A stretch of DNA of 64,000 nt from VRUE01 sp963704505 (GCA_963704505.1 OY969912.1:2728001-2792000); one strand, 5' to 3'. Numbered from the stretch's first letter, positions 40,543-49,209 are shown. Notes: generated from the sequence alone by a model not told the origin. Translations and numbers: made by a program.

Positions 40543-43089
40543 CCGCCGCCCGCAGTGACCTCGACCGTGCTTGTGCCGGTGCTTGCCGTGGCGCCTCTCG
40601 GCGCGGCCCCGCTTGCGGTGGCCATGCTTGGCGTGGCGGTGTTTGCGGTGCGACCGCTTGCCGCAGGTCGAGCCATGCGTCTCGGGCGCGGTCGCATTCT
40701 GGCCCGAACCGTGGCCATCGCTTGAACCGCCGCCGCCACCACCGGCCGGCGTTTCATCGCCGTCGCCAGGTTTTAGGGGATCGACCGAGCGGTTCGCGAA
40801 GGCCGCGTAGTCACGGCAGGGCTCGCCCCGCAGCCCCGGACAGGGCGGCAGAGCCGTGGGCACCGCCACTCCCGGCACGACCGGAAGGAGCAGGTGCGAG
40901 GGGGTGTCTCCCCCGTAGGCGATCGCGACTTCGGCACCTCCCTGCTCTGGCTGCGCATGCGCGAAGGCCCAGATCGGCTGCGTGCCGTTGGGGGCGGAGA
41001 TCGTCACCCGGATGCGCGATCCGGCGCGATAGGCATGCCCCTCGTAGTAGAGCGGGATGGTCACCTCGGCGAAGCCGTCCGCGGGCAGCGGGGACACATC
41101 GGATTCCCGCAGGCTCAGGACCGGCTCGAGCGCGGTGCTCTTCGCGGGGTCGAGCTGGCGCTCGTCGCCTCGCACCCATCCGTTCTGCACGAAGGTCTCC
41201 TTGCCGTCCGGCCTGACCTCGCTGATCGTCGCCTGGAGGTCGACGTTGGGGGTCGAGGAACGCACCCACGCGTCGACGGCGCCGGCCCCGATCACCGTCG
41301 TGTTGGTCGGCAGCGGAGCGCTGAGGTAGGACACGGCGCTGCCCGGAGGGCTCTGTTTCCATTCATAGCCGGGAGTGGCGGTCCAGAGACCGCCTGAGCC
41401 CGACGCGGTGTCCCCCGTGAAGTCCGTCGCGGGTAGCGCGTGGGCGTCCCAGGCGAAGCCGTCGGCGTGAAGATCGGCCGGCGCCGCGTCGCTCAGGCCT
41501 CCGCCGGGAGAGAAGTACAGCGACCGCGATTCGGTCCCCGGGATCGGGAATTTGTCGAAGGATTCTTCGAAGCCCGGATAGGGCTGGCCGGCCGAGGTGC
41601 CGCCCGCGCCACTGTCGAACAGGACCCTGATCGGCTTCTGAGCTTCGAAGGCGGCCAGCGCCTGGTCGTAGGTGGGCTGCAGCTGAATCGGGTCGACGGG
41701 CAGGGTCAATCCGGATATCCCCATCGCTTCCTGGAAGATCAGCGGCGCGCCCGCGTGCAGGACGACCGAGCCGACGTTCGGCGCCTGCTTTGCCACATAG
41801 AGCTCGAGGAAGTCGTACCAGCGGTTGAAGGTCTCCGGGTCGAGCGAGTCGATGTGGGTGCCGTTGGTGAAGGTGAACCATTTGCGATCCGTGCCGGTGA
41901 AGTGCTCGGCGAGGTCGGGGCAGTGGCCGCCGGTCTGCTCGTCGGTCCACTGGCAGGCCATGAAGGTCGGCACGTCGATCTTGTTGACGAAGGTGATCGG
42001 CGAGAGCGGGTCGGCGACCTGAGGGTCGTAGTGGTCGTTTTCTTCGACCTTTTTGAGGAGGTCGACCGCCTCCGGGTGCAGGGCCTGGTCCGCGGCGCAG
42101 ATTTCATCGCCGCCCTGGATGCGTTCGTAAGCCCAGGTCTGACCGCTGGTCGGAGACGCCGCTTCGGCATCGTGGACCCGCTCTTTTGCCCATTCGAGCG
42201 CGAAGCCGGTATTGAGGATGCCGCCCGGATAGAGCGTCGTCTGGGTGTTGTCGATGACCGACAGCGGCGCGATCGCGGCCAGGTCGGGCGGCTGGGTGGC
42301 AGCGGTGAAGAGCTGGCTGATGCCGCCGTAGGAGATCCCCATCATCCCGACTTCGTTGTGCAGCACCCAGGGCTGGTGGGCGACGGTCTCGACGACGTCG
42401 TATCCGTCGAGGTTCTGCAGCCGCTCGAAGAAGTCATAGGCGCCTCCCGAACAGCCGGTGCCACGCATGTTGACGTCGACGACGGTGAATCCCATCAGGT
42501 TCGCGATCAGCGATATTCCGCTTTCCGGACCGGCCGGGTTCGCGTACCCATAGCCCGAGTACTCGATCAGGGTCGGCTTCGGGCCCGACGGCAGGGGCGG
42601 CAGTTCGAGGCCGGGAATCACGTGCGTCACGTCCTGCGGCGGATGCACGTCGATCGCGAGCTTGGTCCCGTCGCGGGTGGTCAGGTAGCCGTAGCCGCTT
42701 TCCGGGATCGACTGGTCGTAGAGGCTGGTGCTGAGCGGAGCGGATTGGCCCGTGAGCACCTGGAGCGGTTCCGATTTCGCCCCGCCGGCGAGGCCGACCC
42801 GATACCCGGCGCCAGGCACCACATTGCGATAGAGGACCGCGCCGAGTTGGTTGGCGCTCCTCGACTCGACCGCTTTGTCCTGGCCGTCGTAGAGGGTCGT
42901 CGAGGCGCCGGGCGCCAGTTCCGTCGCGTAGACCTGTTCGACGCTGCCGTGAGCTTCGAAGGACGACCCGTCGGCGGCGACCGCGGCCGGGGCGGCCAGC
43001 AGCCAGGCGAGCAGAACACCGGCCAGGACCGTCAGCCCGGCCCCCCCGGCTCTCCGCCGAAAGCCGTCAAGATTTCCAATCCCACCCAC
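40540..43089 (-). CDS. Secreted CocE/PepX (X-Pro dipeptidyl-peptidase-like) hydrolase with His/Arg/Lys-rich tail
   Basis: An 849-residue protein: signal peptide (LTVLAGVLLAWLLAAPAAVAA), alpha/beta-hydrolase core with nucleophile GISYGG and FTVVDVNMRGTGCSGG, then a PepX_C beta-sandwich (about 560-760). YLTTRDGTKLAIDVHPPQDV marks the S15 family, which cleaves X-Pro peptides or small esters. After a Gly-rich linker the last 40 residues are almost all His, Arg and Lys (for example SHRKHRHAKHGHRKRGR), flanked by single cysteines, suggesting metal or polyanion binding. GTG 43089 lies in a palindrome. Confidence 0.82.
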   Translation of the reverse strand: MGGIGNLDGFRRRAGGAGLTVLAGVLLAWLLAAPAAVAADGSSFEAHGSVEQVYATELAPGASTTLYDGQDKAVESRSANQLGAVLYRNVVPGAGYRVGLAGGAKSEPLQVLTGQSAPLSTSLYDQSIPESGYGYLTTRDGTKLAIDVHPPQDVTHVIPGLELPPLPSGPKPTLIEYSGYGYANPAGPESGISLIANLMGFTVVDVNMRGTGCSGGAYDFFERLQNLDGYDVVETVAHQPWVLHNEVGMMGISYGGISQLFTAATQPPDLAAIAPLSVIDNTQTTLYPGGILNTGFALEWAKERVHDAEAASPTSGQTWAYERIQGGDEICAADQALHPEAVDLLKKVEENDHYDPQVADPLSPITFVNKIDVPTFMACQWTDEQTGGHCPDLAEHFTGTDRKWFTFTNGTHIDSLDPETFNRWYDFLELYVAKQAPNVGSVVLHAGAPLIFQEAMGISGLTLPVDPIQLQPTYDQALAAFEAQKPIRVLFDSGAGGTSAGQPYPGFEESFDKFPIPGTESRSLYFSPGGGLSDAAPADLHADGFAWDAHALPATDFTGDTASGSGGLWTATPGYEWKQSPPGSAVSYLSAPLPTNTTVIGAGAVDAWVRSSTPNVDLQATISEVRPDGKETFVQNGWVRGDERQLDPAKSTALEPVLSLRESDVSPLPADGFAEVTIPLYYEGHAYRAGSRIRVTISAPNGTQPIWAFAHAQPEQGGAEVAIAYGGDTPSHLLLPVVPGVAVPTALPPCPGLRGEPCRDYAAFANRSVDPLKPGDGDETPAGGGGGGSSDGHGSGQNATAPETHGSTCGKRSHRKHRHAKHGHRKRGRAERRHGKHRHKHGRGHCGRR

Positions 43090-43097
43090 GAGTGGGT
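43084..43097. promoter_or_regulatory. Perfect 14-nt inverted repeat over the hydrolase start codon
   Basis: ACCCAC-GA-GTGGGT. The GTG start at 43089-43087 lies inside it, and TATGAT (43107-43102), a good -10, lies just upstream. It could be an operator or an mRNA hairpin hiding the start. Confidence 0.4.
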
Positions 43098-43128
43098 TTG
43101 TATCATACTTATTATCGAGTAGCCAGCG

Positions 43129-43650
43129 TTACTTGGTTTTTTCCATTTGCCTCCTGGGCTTCAGGCCTCGGTCGGTGTCGAGCGAGTCGATGCCGAGCTC
43201 CAGCATCCGCCGCCAGGCGCCGGGCTCGACCTGCCCGGCGGCGCGGGTCGCGGCGAAGATCAGCCTCAGGTCATCGGGCGTCGCGTCGGGCCGTAGGCGG
43301 CCCTGCTCGCGGCCCGCCTCGAGCAGCCGTTCGAGAGCGGCGTTGGTCGCCGCGTAGGCGACGGCGACGTCGGGCTCGGTCGAGACGCAGGCGATCGCCT
43401 CACCGACCACATCGTCGCCGGCCTGGCGCTCGGCATATTCGTGGAGCAGCCCGACCAGAGCCGCCCAGGGCCCGTCCGGGCTGTCGACCGCGGCCTCCGC
43501 ATCGGCGGTGACCGCCTCGAGGCGCTCGATCACGAGCGCGGCCAGCAGCTCGCGCTTCGACGGAAACTGGCGGTAGACGCTGCCGATTCCGGCACCGGCG
43601 GCGGCAGCGACGTCCGGCATCGGCGCGTCGAGGCCGGAGCGGGCGAACAC
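43129..43650 (-). CDS. TetR family regulator, N-terminus without canonical start
   Basis: From GTG 43650 the protein has 173 residues with the TetR recognition helix AGAGIGSVYRQFPSKRELLAALV and an all-helical ligand domain. However, TetR helix 1 is encoded upstream in frame (DAEGKRDRLLRAAGEVFARSG, from about 43695), and no ATG, GTG or TTG exists in frame before it. Either translation starts at a rare codon or a one-base lesion separates it from an ATG in another frame (43737). A 24-bp palindrome precedes it and the divergent exporter, consistent with autoregulation and exporter control. Confidence 0.78.
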   Translation of the reverse strand: MFARSGLDAPMPDVAAAAGAGIGSVYRQFPSKRELLAALVIERLEAVTADAEAAVDSPDGPWAALVGLLHEYAERQAGDDVVGEAIACVSTEPDVAVAYAATNAALERLLEAGREQGRLRPDATPDDLRLIFAATRAAGQVEPGAWRRMLELGIDSLDTDRGLKPRRQMEKTK

Positions 43651-43722
43651 CTCGCCGGCCGCCCGCAGCAGCCTGTCCCGTTTGCCCTCGGCGTCGAGCT
43701 CGGCCCAGGGAGCTGCCTTGAA

Positions 43723-43746
43723 GTACCGGAATGGCCATTCCGGTAC
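43723..43746. promoter_or_regulatory. 24-bp perfect palindrome, probable TetR operator
   Basis: GTACCGGAATGG (43723-43734) is followed directly by its exact reverse complement (43735-43746). It lies between tetR and the divergent exporter gene and overlaps a TACCGT that could be the exporter's -10. A 24-bp perfect palindrome without spacer is very unlikely by chance. Confidence 0.75.
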
Positions 43747-43790
43747 CGTACACGGCTCCCCCGAGGCCTCTCCAGCCTCACCCCCGCCCC

Positions 43791-45227
43791 ATGGCCTCCG
43801 AGACCGCCGACCGCACCCACCCGAACGTCACCCTCGCCGTGCTCGCGCTCGGCGGCCTGGCCTACGCGATGCTGAGCTCGCTGGTGGTGCCGGCCCTGCC
43901 GACGATGGAGAAGGAACTCCACACGACGGAGACCGGGATCACCTGGCTGCTCACCGGCTACCTGCTCGCCGCCTCGGTCGGCACCGCGATCATCGGCCGG
44001 CTCGGCGACATGTACGGCAAGGAGAAGCTGCTGCTCTGGACCTTCGGCATCCTCACGGTCGGCACCCTGCTGGCCGCCGTCGCCAGCTCGCTGCCGGTCC
44101 TGATCGCGGCCCGCATCATCCAGGGCGTAGCCGGCGGCATCTTCCCGCTCGCCTTCGGCATCGTCCGCGACGAGTTCCCGCCCGAGAAGGTGGCCGGCGG
44201 GATCGGGTTGCTCTCGGCGATCCTCGGGGTCGGCGGAGGCGCCGGGATCGTGCTCTCGGGCGTGATCGTCGAGCACCTCGACTACCACTGGCTGTTCTGG
44301 ATCCCGCTTGTCGCGGTCGTCGCCGCCGGGATCCTCACCTGGCGCCTGGTCCCCGAATCCCCCGTCCGCGTCCCGGGCAAGGTCAACTGGCTCGCCGCGG
44401 CGCTGATGACGATCGGGATCTCAGCCGTCCTGCTGGCGATCAGCCAGACCACCGAGTGGGGCTGGGCATCGACCAAGACGGTCGGCCTCACCCTGATCGG
44501 CTTCGCCTTCATCGCCACCTGGATCGCGGTCGAGGTGCGCAGCGAGAACCCCCTGATCGACATGGCGATGATGAGGATTCGCGGCGTCTGGACCACCAAC
44601 GCCGCCGCCTTCCTGCTCGGCGCCGGCCTCTATGCGTCCTTCATCGTCTTTCCCCAGTTCGCCCAGCTGCCGACCAGCACGGGCTTCGGCTTCGGCGCCT
44701 CCGTGGTGGTCTCCGGCCTCTATCTGCTGCCATCGACGATCGGGATGACGATCCTCGGGATCAAGGCCGGCGCGATCTCCGCCCGCTTCGGCTCACGGGC
44801 GGCGCTGCTCGGCGGCACGGTCTTCTCAATCGCCTCCTTCCTGCTGCTGGCACTCGCGCATTCCGAGCCCTGGGAGTTCCTCCTCGCCGCCAGCCTGCTC
44901 GGGGTCGGGATCGGCCTCGCCTTCGCGGCGCTCGGCAACCTCATCGTCCAGGCCGTGCCCAGCCACCAGACCGGCGTCGCCAGCGGCGTCAACACCGTGA
45001 TGCGGACCCTGGGCGGGGCCCTCGGCGGCCAGCTCTCGGCGACCTTCATCGCCGAACACACCTCCGGCGGCCTGCCGACCGTGACCGGCTTCACCGAGAC
45101 CTTCCTGATGGCGACCGGCTTCCTCGTCCTCTGCTTCTTTACCGGGTTGCTGGTGCCGAAAGCGCTGGGCGGCGCCAGGGGCAGCGAGCCCGCCTCCGAC
45201 CCCCTGCCGGAGGGGGCTCAGGCGTGA
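43791..45227 (+). CDS. MFS exporter controlled by the adjacent TetR
   Basis: A 478-residue major facilitator with motif A GRLGDMYGKEKLL and motif C GVGGGAGIVLSG; about 14 helices. The N-terminus ALGGLAYAMLSSLVVPALPTM is typical of multidrug antiporters. ATG 43791 begins just before helix 1; an earlier ATG (43731) lies inside the operator palindrome. It overlaps the FMN reductase gene by 4 nt (GTGA), so exporter and reductase are co-expressed. Substrate unknown, perhaps a quinone or nitroaromatic given the partner. Confidence 0.85.
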   Translation: MASETADRTHPNVTLAVLALGGLAYAMLSSLVVPALPTMEKELHTTETGITWLLTGYLLAASVGTAIIGRLGDMYGKEKLLLWTFGILTVGTLLAAVASSLPVLIAARIIQGVAGGIFPLAFGIVRDEFPPEKVAGGIGLLSAILGVGGGAGIVLSGVIVEHLDYHWLFWIPLVAVVAAGILTWRLVPESPVRVPGKVNWLAAALMTIGISAVLLAISQTTEWGWASTKTVGLTLIGFAFIATWIAVEVRSENPLIDMAMMRIRGVWTTNAAAFLLGAGLYASFIVFPQFAQLPTSTGFGFGASVVVSGLYLLPSTIGMTILGIKAGAISARFGSRAALLGGTVFSIASFLLLALAHSEPWEFLLAASLLGVGIGLAFAALGNLIVQAVPSHQTGVASGVNTVMRTLGGALGGQLSATFIAEHTSGGLPTVTGFTETFLMATGFLVLCFFTGLLVPKALGGARGSEPASDPLPEGAQA

Positions 45228-45811
45228 GCGAGCTGCCCCGCATCCAGGTGATCCTGGGCAGCACCCGCGAGGGTCGCTTCGGCGAGCGTGCCGCGGCCTG
45301 GGTGGTCGACCGCCTGCGCTCGCGCGACGACCTCGACGCCGAGCTGGTCGACCTGCGGGACTACCCGATGCCCTATTACGAACAGGACCGTCCCCCGGCA
45401 TACGGGCATCGGGAATATCCGCCCGAGGTCGCCCGTTGGGCGGCGACCGTGGAGCGCGCCGACGGCTTCATGGTGATCACCTCCGAGTACAACCACGGCT
45501 ACTCGGCGGTGCTGAAGAACGCACTCGACAACGTCCACCCCGAGCTCAACCGCAAGCCGGTCTCGTTCGTCGGCTACGGCAACGTCGGCGGCGCCCGCGC
45601 GATCGAGCAGCTGCGCCTCGTCACGATCGAGCTGGAGATGGCGCCGCTGCGCCACGCCGTCCACATCCTGCCGGCGGTGCTGGTGCCGGCGATCAAGGCC
45701 GAGGAGCCCTTCGACATCGAGCTCCTCGCCTCCCTCGACGAAAAACTCGAGGGGGCGGCGACCGACCTCGTCTGGTGGTCGAAAGCCCTCGCCTCTGCGC
45801 GCGCGGCCTAG
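45224..45811 (+). CDS. NAD(P)H-dependent FMN reductase
   Basis: A 195-residue flavodoxin-like reductase: phosphate loop GSTREGRFGERAAAW, then YPMPYYEQDRPP and TSEYNHGYSAVLKNALD, the signature of the ChrR/azoreductase-like FMN_red family. It reduces flavins, quinones or chromate using NAD(P)H. GTG 45224 overlaps the exporter stop and is preceded by GGAGGGGG. Its TAG stop also begins the -10 of the next gene. Confidence 0.88.
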   Translation: MSELPRIQVILGSTREGRFGERAAAWVVDRLRSRDDLDAELVDLRDYPMPYYEQDRPPAYGHREYPPEVARWAATVERADGFMVITSEYNHGYSAVLKNALDNVHPELNRKPVSFVGYGNVGGARAIEQLRLVTIELEMAPLRHAVHILPAVLVPAIKAEEPFDIELLASLDEKLEGAATDLVWWSKALASARAA

Positions 45812-45814
45812 ACT
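45809..45814 (+). promoter_or_regulatory. -10 element TAGACT formed partly by the FMN reductase stop codon
   Basis: TAGACT starts with the TAG stop (45809-45811) and ends exactly 6 nt before GTG 45821. Confidence 0.55.
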
Positions 45815-45820
45815 CGGGAC

Positions 45821-47812
45821 GTGACGGAGCCGGCTCCGCCCGAGATCGCAGAGGTGCCCAGGCGCCGCGTCCTGATCGTGATCGGGGCGCTGATGCTGAC
45901 GATGCTGTTGGCGGCCCTCGACCAGACGATCGTCTCGACCGCGCTGCCGACGATCGTCGGCGAACTCGGCGGCCTCAACCACCTCTCCTGGGTCGTCACC
46001 TCCTACCTGCTGGCGATCACCGTCGTCACGCCGCTCTACGGCAAGCTCGGCGACCTCTACGGCCGCAAGATCGTCCTCCAGGGGGCGCTGGTCCTCTTCC
46101 TGATCGGCTCGGCGCTCTGCGGCCAGGCCCAGGGGATGACCGAGCTGATCGCCTTCCGCGCGATCCAGGGCCTCGGCGGCGGCGGGCTGATGGTCAGCGC
46201 CCAGGCGACCGTCGGCGACGTCGTCTCCCCGCGCGAACGCGGCCGCTACATGGGCCTCTTCGGCGCCGTCTTCGGCGTCGCCAGCGTCGCCGGTCCGCTG
46301 ATCGGCGGCTTTTTCACCACCCACACCAGCTGGCGCTGGATCTTCTACATCAACCTGCCGCTCGGCCTGCTGGCCCTCGTCGTGCTGGCGATCGCGCTGC
46401 CCGGCACCAGCGAGCGCAAACAGCACCGGGTGGACTACCTCGGCACCCTGCTGCTGGCGATCTCACTGGCCTCCCTGGTGCTGCTGACGACGCTCGGCGG
46501 CACGACCTACGGATGGGGCTCCGCCTTCATCATCGGCCTCGGCTGTCTCTCGGCGCTGGCGATGGCCGCCTTCGTCCGGGTCGAGCACCGGGCGCCCGAG
46601 CCGATCCTGCCGCCCGAGCTGTTCCGCAATCCGGTCTTCCGCATCACCAGCGCGATCGGCTTCGTCGTCGGCTTCTCCCTCTTCGGAGCCCTCACCTACC
46701 TGCCGCTCTTCCAGCAGGTGGTCCGCGGCCTCAGTCCGACCGCCTCGGGATTGCAACTGGTGCCGCTGATGATCGGCCTGCTCGCCGCCTCGATCGGCTC
46801 GGGGCAGCTGATCTCGCGGACCGGTCGCTACAAGCGCTTCCCGATCCTCGGCACCGCGATCGCCGTCGTAGGCCTGCTCCTGCTCTCGCGCCTCAAGCCG
46901 GGGACCGGCAGCCTCGAGGCGGGCGCCTACATGCTCGTGCTCGGGGTCGGCCTAGGCTTCACGATGCAGGTCCTCGTCCTCGCCGTTCAGAACGCCGTCC
47001 CCTACTCCCAGCTCGGCGTCGCCACCTCCTCGGCGACCCTGTTCCGCTCGATCGGCGGCTCTCTCGGCACCGCGATCCTCGGCGCGGTCTTCGCCAACCG
47101 CCTCGCCGACGAGCTCGCCGAGAAGCTGCCCAAGGGCAGCCCCGGTGCTGCCAGCCTCGCCTCCGAGCAGATCGACCCCGCACAGCTGAAGCAGCTTCCG
47201 GCTGCGCTCCACGACAGCTACGTCCACTCCTTCACGGACTCGATCTCGACCGTCTTCCTGATCGCCGCGGTCGTCGTCGCGGTCGCCTTCGCGCTCGCCT
47301 GGCTGCTCGAGGAGCGGCCGCTCCGAAAGACGATCGAGGACAGCGGTGTCGCCGAGGCCTTCGCGGCGCCACAGGACACCGACTCGATCAAGGAGATAAC
47401 CCGCGAGCTCAGTCGCCTGGTCGGCCGCGAGCGCACCAGGCGCTTCATCGAGGGCGTCAGCGAGGAGGCCGGCGTCCCGCTCGAGCCCGCCGAGACCTGG
47501 CTGCTCGGCCGGGTCCGCGAAGGCGCGATCCCTCCCGACGCGCTCGAGGTCGACGATCCGGGCGACCGCGAGCTGCTCTCATCGGCACTCGCCCGCCTCG
47601 GCGAACGGGGACTGGTCGAGTCGACCGGCGACCGCCCGGCGGCACTCACGGTCGAGGGCCTGGAGACCAGAGAGCGGCTGCTCTCCGCCAGGGAGGCCAG
47701 GCTGCGGACCCTCGTCGCCGACTGGGAATCGGAGTCGGCCGAGCTCGACGCGGTGATCGAGCGCCTCGCCGGCGAGCTCGAGCGCGAGCGGGAGCCGGCG
47801 CCGGCATCGTGA
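45821..47812 (+). CDS. DHA2-family MFS exporter with C-terminal winged-helix-like domain
   Basis: A 663-residue protein. Residues about 1-510 are a 14-helix EmrB/QacA-type exporter (LAALDQTIVSTALPTIVGEL, GKLGDLYGRKIVL, RAIQGLGGGGLMVSAQ). Residues about 525-663 are soluble and charged: ITRELSRLVGRERTRRF, then DRELLSSALARLGERGLVESTGDRPAALTVEGLETRERLLSAREARLRTLVADW, resembling the MarR winged helix (helix, wing, long C-terminal helix). A transporter fused to a regulator-like domain may regulate itself by ligand or membrane sequestration. The tail could alternatively be only a structural helix bundle. Confidence 0.85.
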   Translation: MTEPAPPEIAEVPRRRVLIVIGALMLTMLLAALDQTIVSTALPTIVGELGGLNHLSWVVTSYLLAITVVTPLYGKLGDLYGRKIVLQGALVLFLIGSALCGQAQGMTELIAFRAIQGLGGGGLMVSAQATVGDVVSPRERGRYMGLFGAVFGVASVAGPLIGGFFTTHTSWRWIFYINLPLGLLALVVLAIALPGTSERKQHRVDYLGTLLLAISLASLVLLTTLGGTTYGWGSAFIIGLGCLSALAMAAFVRVEHRAPEPILPPELFRNPVFRITSAIGFVVGFSLFGALTYLPLFQQVVRGLSPTASGLQLVPLMIGLLAASIGSGQLISRTGRYKRFPILGTAIAVVGLLLLSRLKPGTGSLEAGAYMLVLGVGLGFTMQVLVLAVQNAVPYSQLGVATSSATLFRSIGGSLGTAILGAVFANRLADELAEKLPKGSPGAASLASEQIDPAQLKQLPAALHDSYVHSFTDSISTVFLIAAVVVAVAFALAWLLEERPLRKTIEDSGVAEAFAAPQDTDSIKEITRELSRLVGRERTRRFIEGVSEEAGVPLEPAETWLLGRVREGAIPPDALEVDDPGDRELLSSALARLGERGLVESTGDRPAALTVEGLETRERLLSAREARLRTLVADWESESAELDAVIERLAGELEREREPAPAS

Positions 47813-48102
47813 GCGAGCCGGTCCGCTGGTGGTCGATGCGCGGTGCGCAGAACCGCAAGCCGGCGACCTATACCTGCCCGTTCTGCGGCAAGCGCCTCGC
47901 GGCGCTCAGCGAACACGTCCTGATCGCTCCCGAAGGCGACGGCTCGCGCCGGCGCCATGCCCACACCGCATGTGTCCTCTCGGCCCGCAAGGCGGGGCGA
48001 CTGCCGACCGAGGAAGAGTGGCGCCGCACCCAGCCCCGCCCGCCGTCGTTGTGGCAGCGCCTACGGAGGCGTGGAGGAGGCGGCCGGACCGACCCGCCGT
48101 AG
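47809..48102 (+). CDS. Small zinc-ribbon protein
   Basis: A 97-residue protein with CPFC (22-25 region, TYTCPFCGKRL) and HAHTAC about 30 residues later, forming a CxxC/HxxC zinc site, then an Arg/Gly-rich tail. It is a conserved-looking but unnamed actinobacterial type. GTG 47809 overlaps the exporter stop by 4 nt (GTGA), so it is translationally coupled. The same stretch is open in a much longer frame through the exporter, which is a shadow. Confidence 0.65.
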   Translation: MSEPVRWWSMRGAQNRKPATYTCPFCGKRLAALSEHVLIAPEGDGSRRRHAHTACVLSARKAGRLPTEEEWRRTQPRPPSLWQRLRRRGGGGRTDPP

Positions 48103-48105
48103 AAT
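48100..48105 (+). promoter_or_regulatory. -10 element TAGAAT formed partly by the zinc-ribbon stop codon
   Basis: TAGAAT begins with the TAG stop (48100-48102) and ends exactly 6 nt before ATG 48112. Confidence 0.6.
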
Positions 48106-48111
48106 TCGCCG

Positions 48112-49173
48112 ATGTCGGGGATGGGGTGGGAAAGGACACGATCGTGGCTTTCGGTCTCGAGCCTCGTCGCTTCGCCGAAGATACAGGCGACCGCCTGGAT
48201 CACGACGTTCTCCTCCTCGGAGCACAACGTCAAAGGAAGCCGGATCCCGACCGGGCATGGCTTCAGCTGGCTCGTCGTTGCCGATTCCGGGATCTGGGCG
48301 ACGAACGCGGCCAGCAAGATCGTCTCCCGGGTTGACGCCCGCAGCCTTGAGCTGACCGGCCGCGTTGAGCTGCGCCGGATGCCGGCGGCGATCGCGAAGG
48401 GCAGCGACGCCGTCTGGGTCGTCTGCACGAACGGCTGGCTATGGCGCGTCTGGCCTGATTGCGTCGGCGAGGGAGTCGCTCGCCTCGACGGACATGTGCG
48501 CGGCCTGGCCTGCGTTGGCGATTCCGTGTGGGTGCTCCACGCCGGTGGCGATCTGGTCCAGGTCGACCAGAGCACAGGCGAGACGGCGATCGAGACGAAG
48601 GTCGGGCGCGGTGGGCGGCAGTTGCTGAGCGCAAACGGAGCGCTGCTCGCGCTCTGCGCGAACGGCCGCAAGCTGTTCCGCGCTTCCGCCGCCTCCGGGC
48701 AGGTCGAGGCGGTCGCGAAGCTGCCCGTACAGGGCGTCAGGGCCGCGATCCTCGACGGCACGGTCTGGGTTGCCTGCGGGCGCCGCTTCTCGCCGAACTT
48801 CGGAACGCTCGTCCCGGTCGACCTGGAAACCCTGGCGATCGGCACTCCGATCGCACTGCCCAGCGCTCCGCGGGCGATCGCTTCCGGCGCCGGGCACCTC
48901 TGGGTCGCCTGCGGGCCCCGCGGGAAGAAGGAGTGCACCCTGGAGCGGATCGCTCCGATATCGGGTGAGGTCAAGCGCTGGGCGGACTCGAAATGGAACA
49001 TCTACGACATCGCTGTCGATGGCGAGAGCCTGCTGGTCACCGCCGGGCTGACGCTCGCCGGCCCGGCCGCCGGGATGGGAGGCGAGGGCGCGACCGGCGG
49101 TGCGCCGGCCCACCACGGCGGAGGACATGGGGGCGGCGGAGGCCACGGAGGCGGGCACGGCGGTGGGCATTAG
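48112..49173 (+). CDS. Cytoplasmic beta-propeller protein with His/Gly-rich tail
   Basis: A 353-residue protein with repeated propeller blades: GFSWLVVADSGIWATNAASKIVSRVDARSLEL, DAVWVVCTNGWLWRV, DSVWVLHAGGDLVQVDQSTGE, GTVWVACGRRF, GHLWVACGP. No signal peptide is evident. The last 25 residues alternate His and Gly (HHGGGHGG type), a likely metal-binding tail. Function unknown; similar propellers act as Vgb-like lyases or scaffolds, but no catalytic residues can be assigned. The start is supported by TAGAAT at spacing 6. Confidence 0.65.
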   Translation: MSGMGWERTRSWLSVSSLVASPKIQATAWITTFSSSEHNVKGSRIPTGHGFSWLVVADSGIWATNAASKIVSRVDARSLELTGRVELRRMPAAIAKGSDAVWVVCTNGWLWRVWPDCVGEGVARLDGHVRGLACVGDSVWVLHAGGDLVQVDQSTGETAIETKVGRGGRQLLSANGALLALCANGRKLFRASAASGQVEAVAKLPVQGVRAAILDGTVWVACGRRFSPNFGTLVPVDLETLAIGTPIALPSAPRAIASGAGHLWVACGPRGKKECTLERIAPISGEVKRWADSKWNIYDIAVDGESLLVTAGLTLAGPAAGMGGEGATGGAPAHHGGGHGGGGGHGGGHGGGH

Positions 49174-49209
49174 CCCACCGTTCCAAGTTGGCGAACGTCG
49201 TCGCAGTGG

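Noticed and set aside
45436..48102. An 888-codon plus-strand frame through the FMN reductase and second exporter
   Set aside because: Its sequence over the exporter is Arg/Gly/Ala noise in the wrong frame; only the last 97 codons (zinc-ribbon protein, from GTG 47809) look real.
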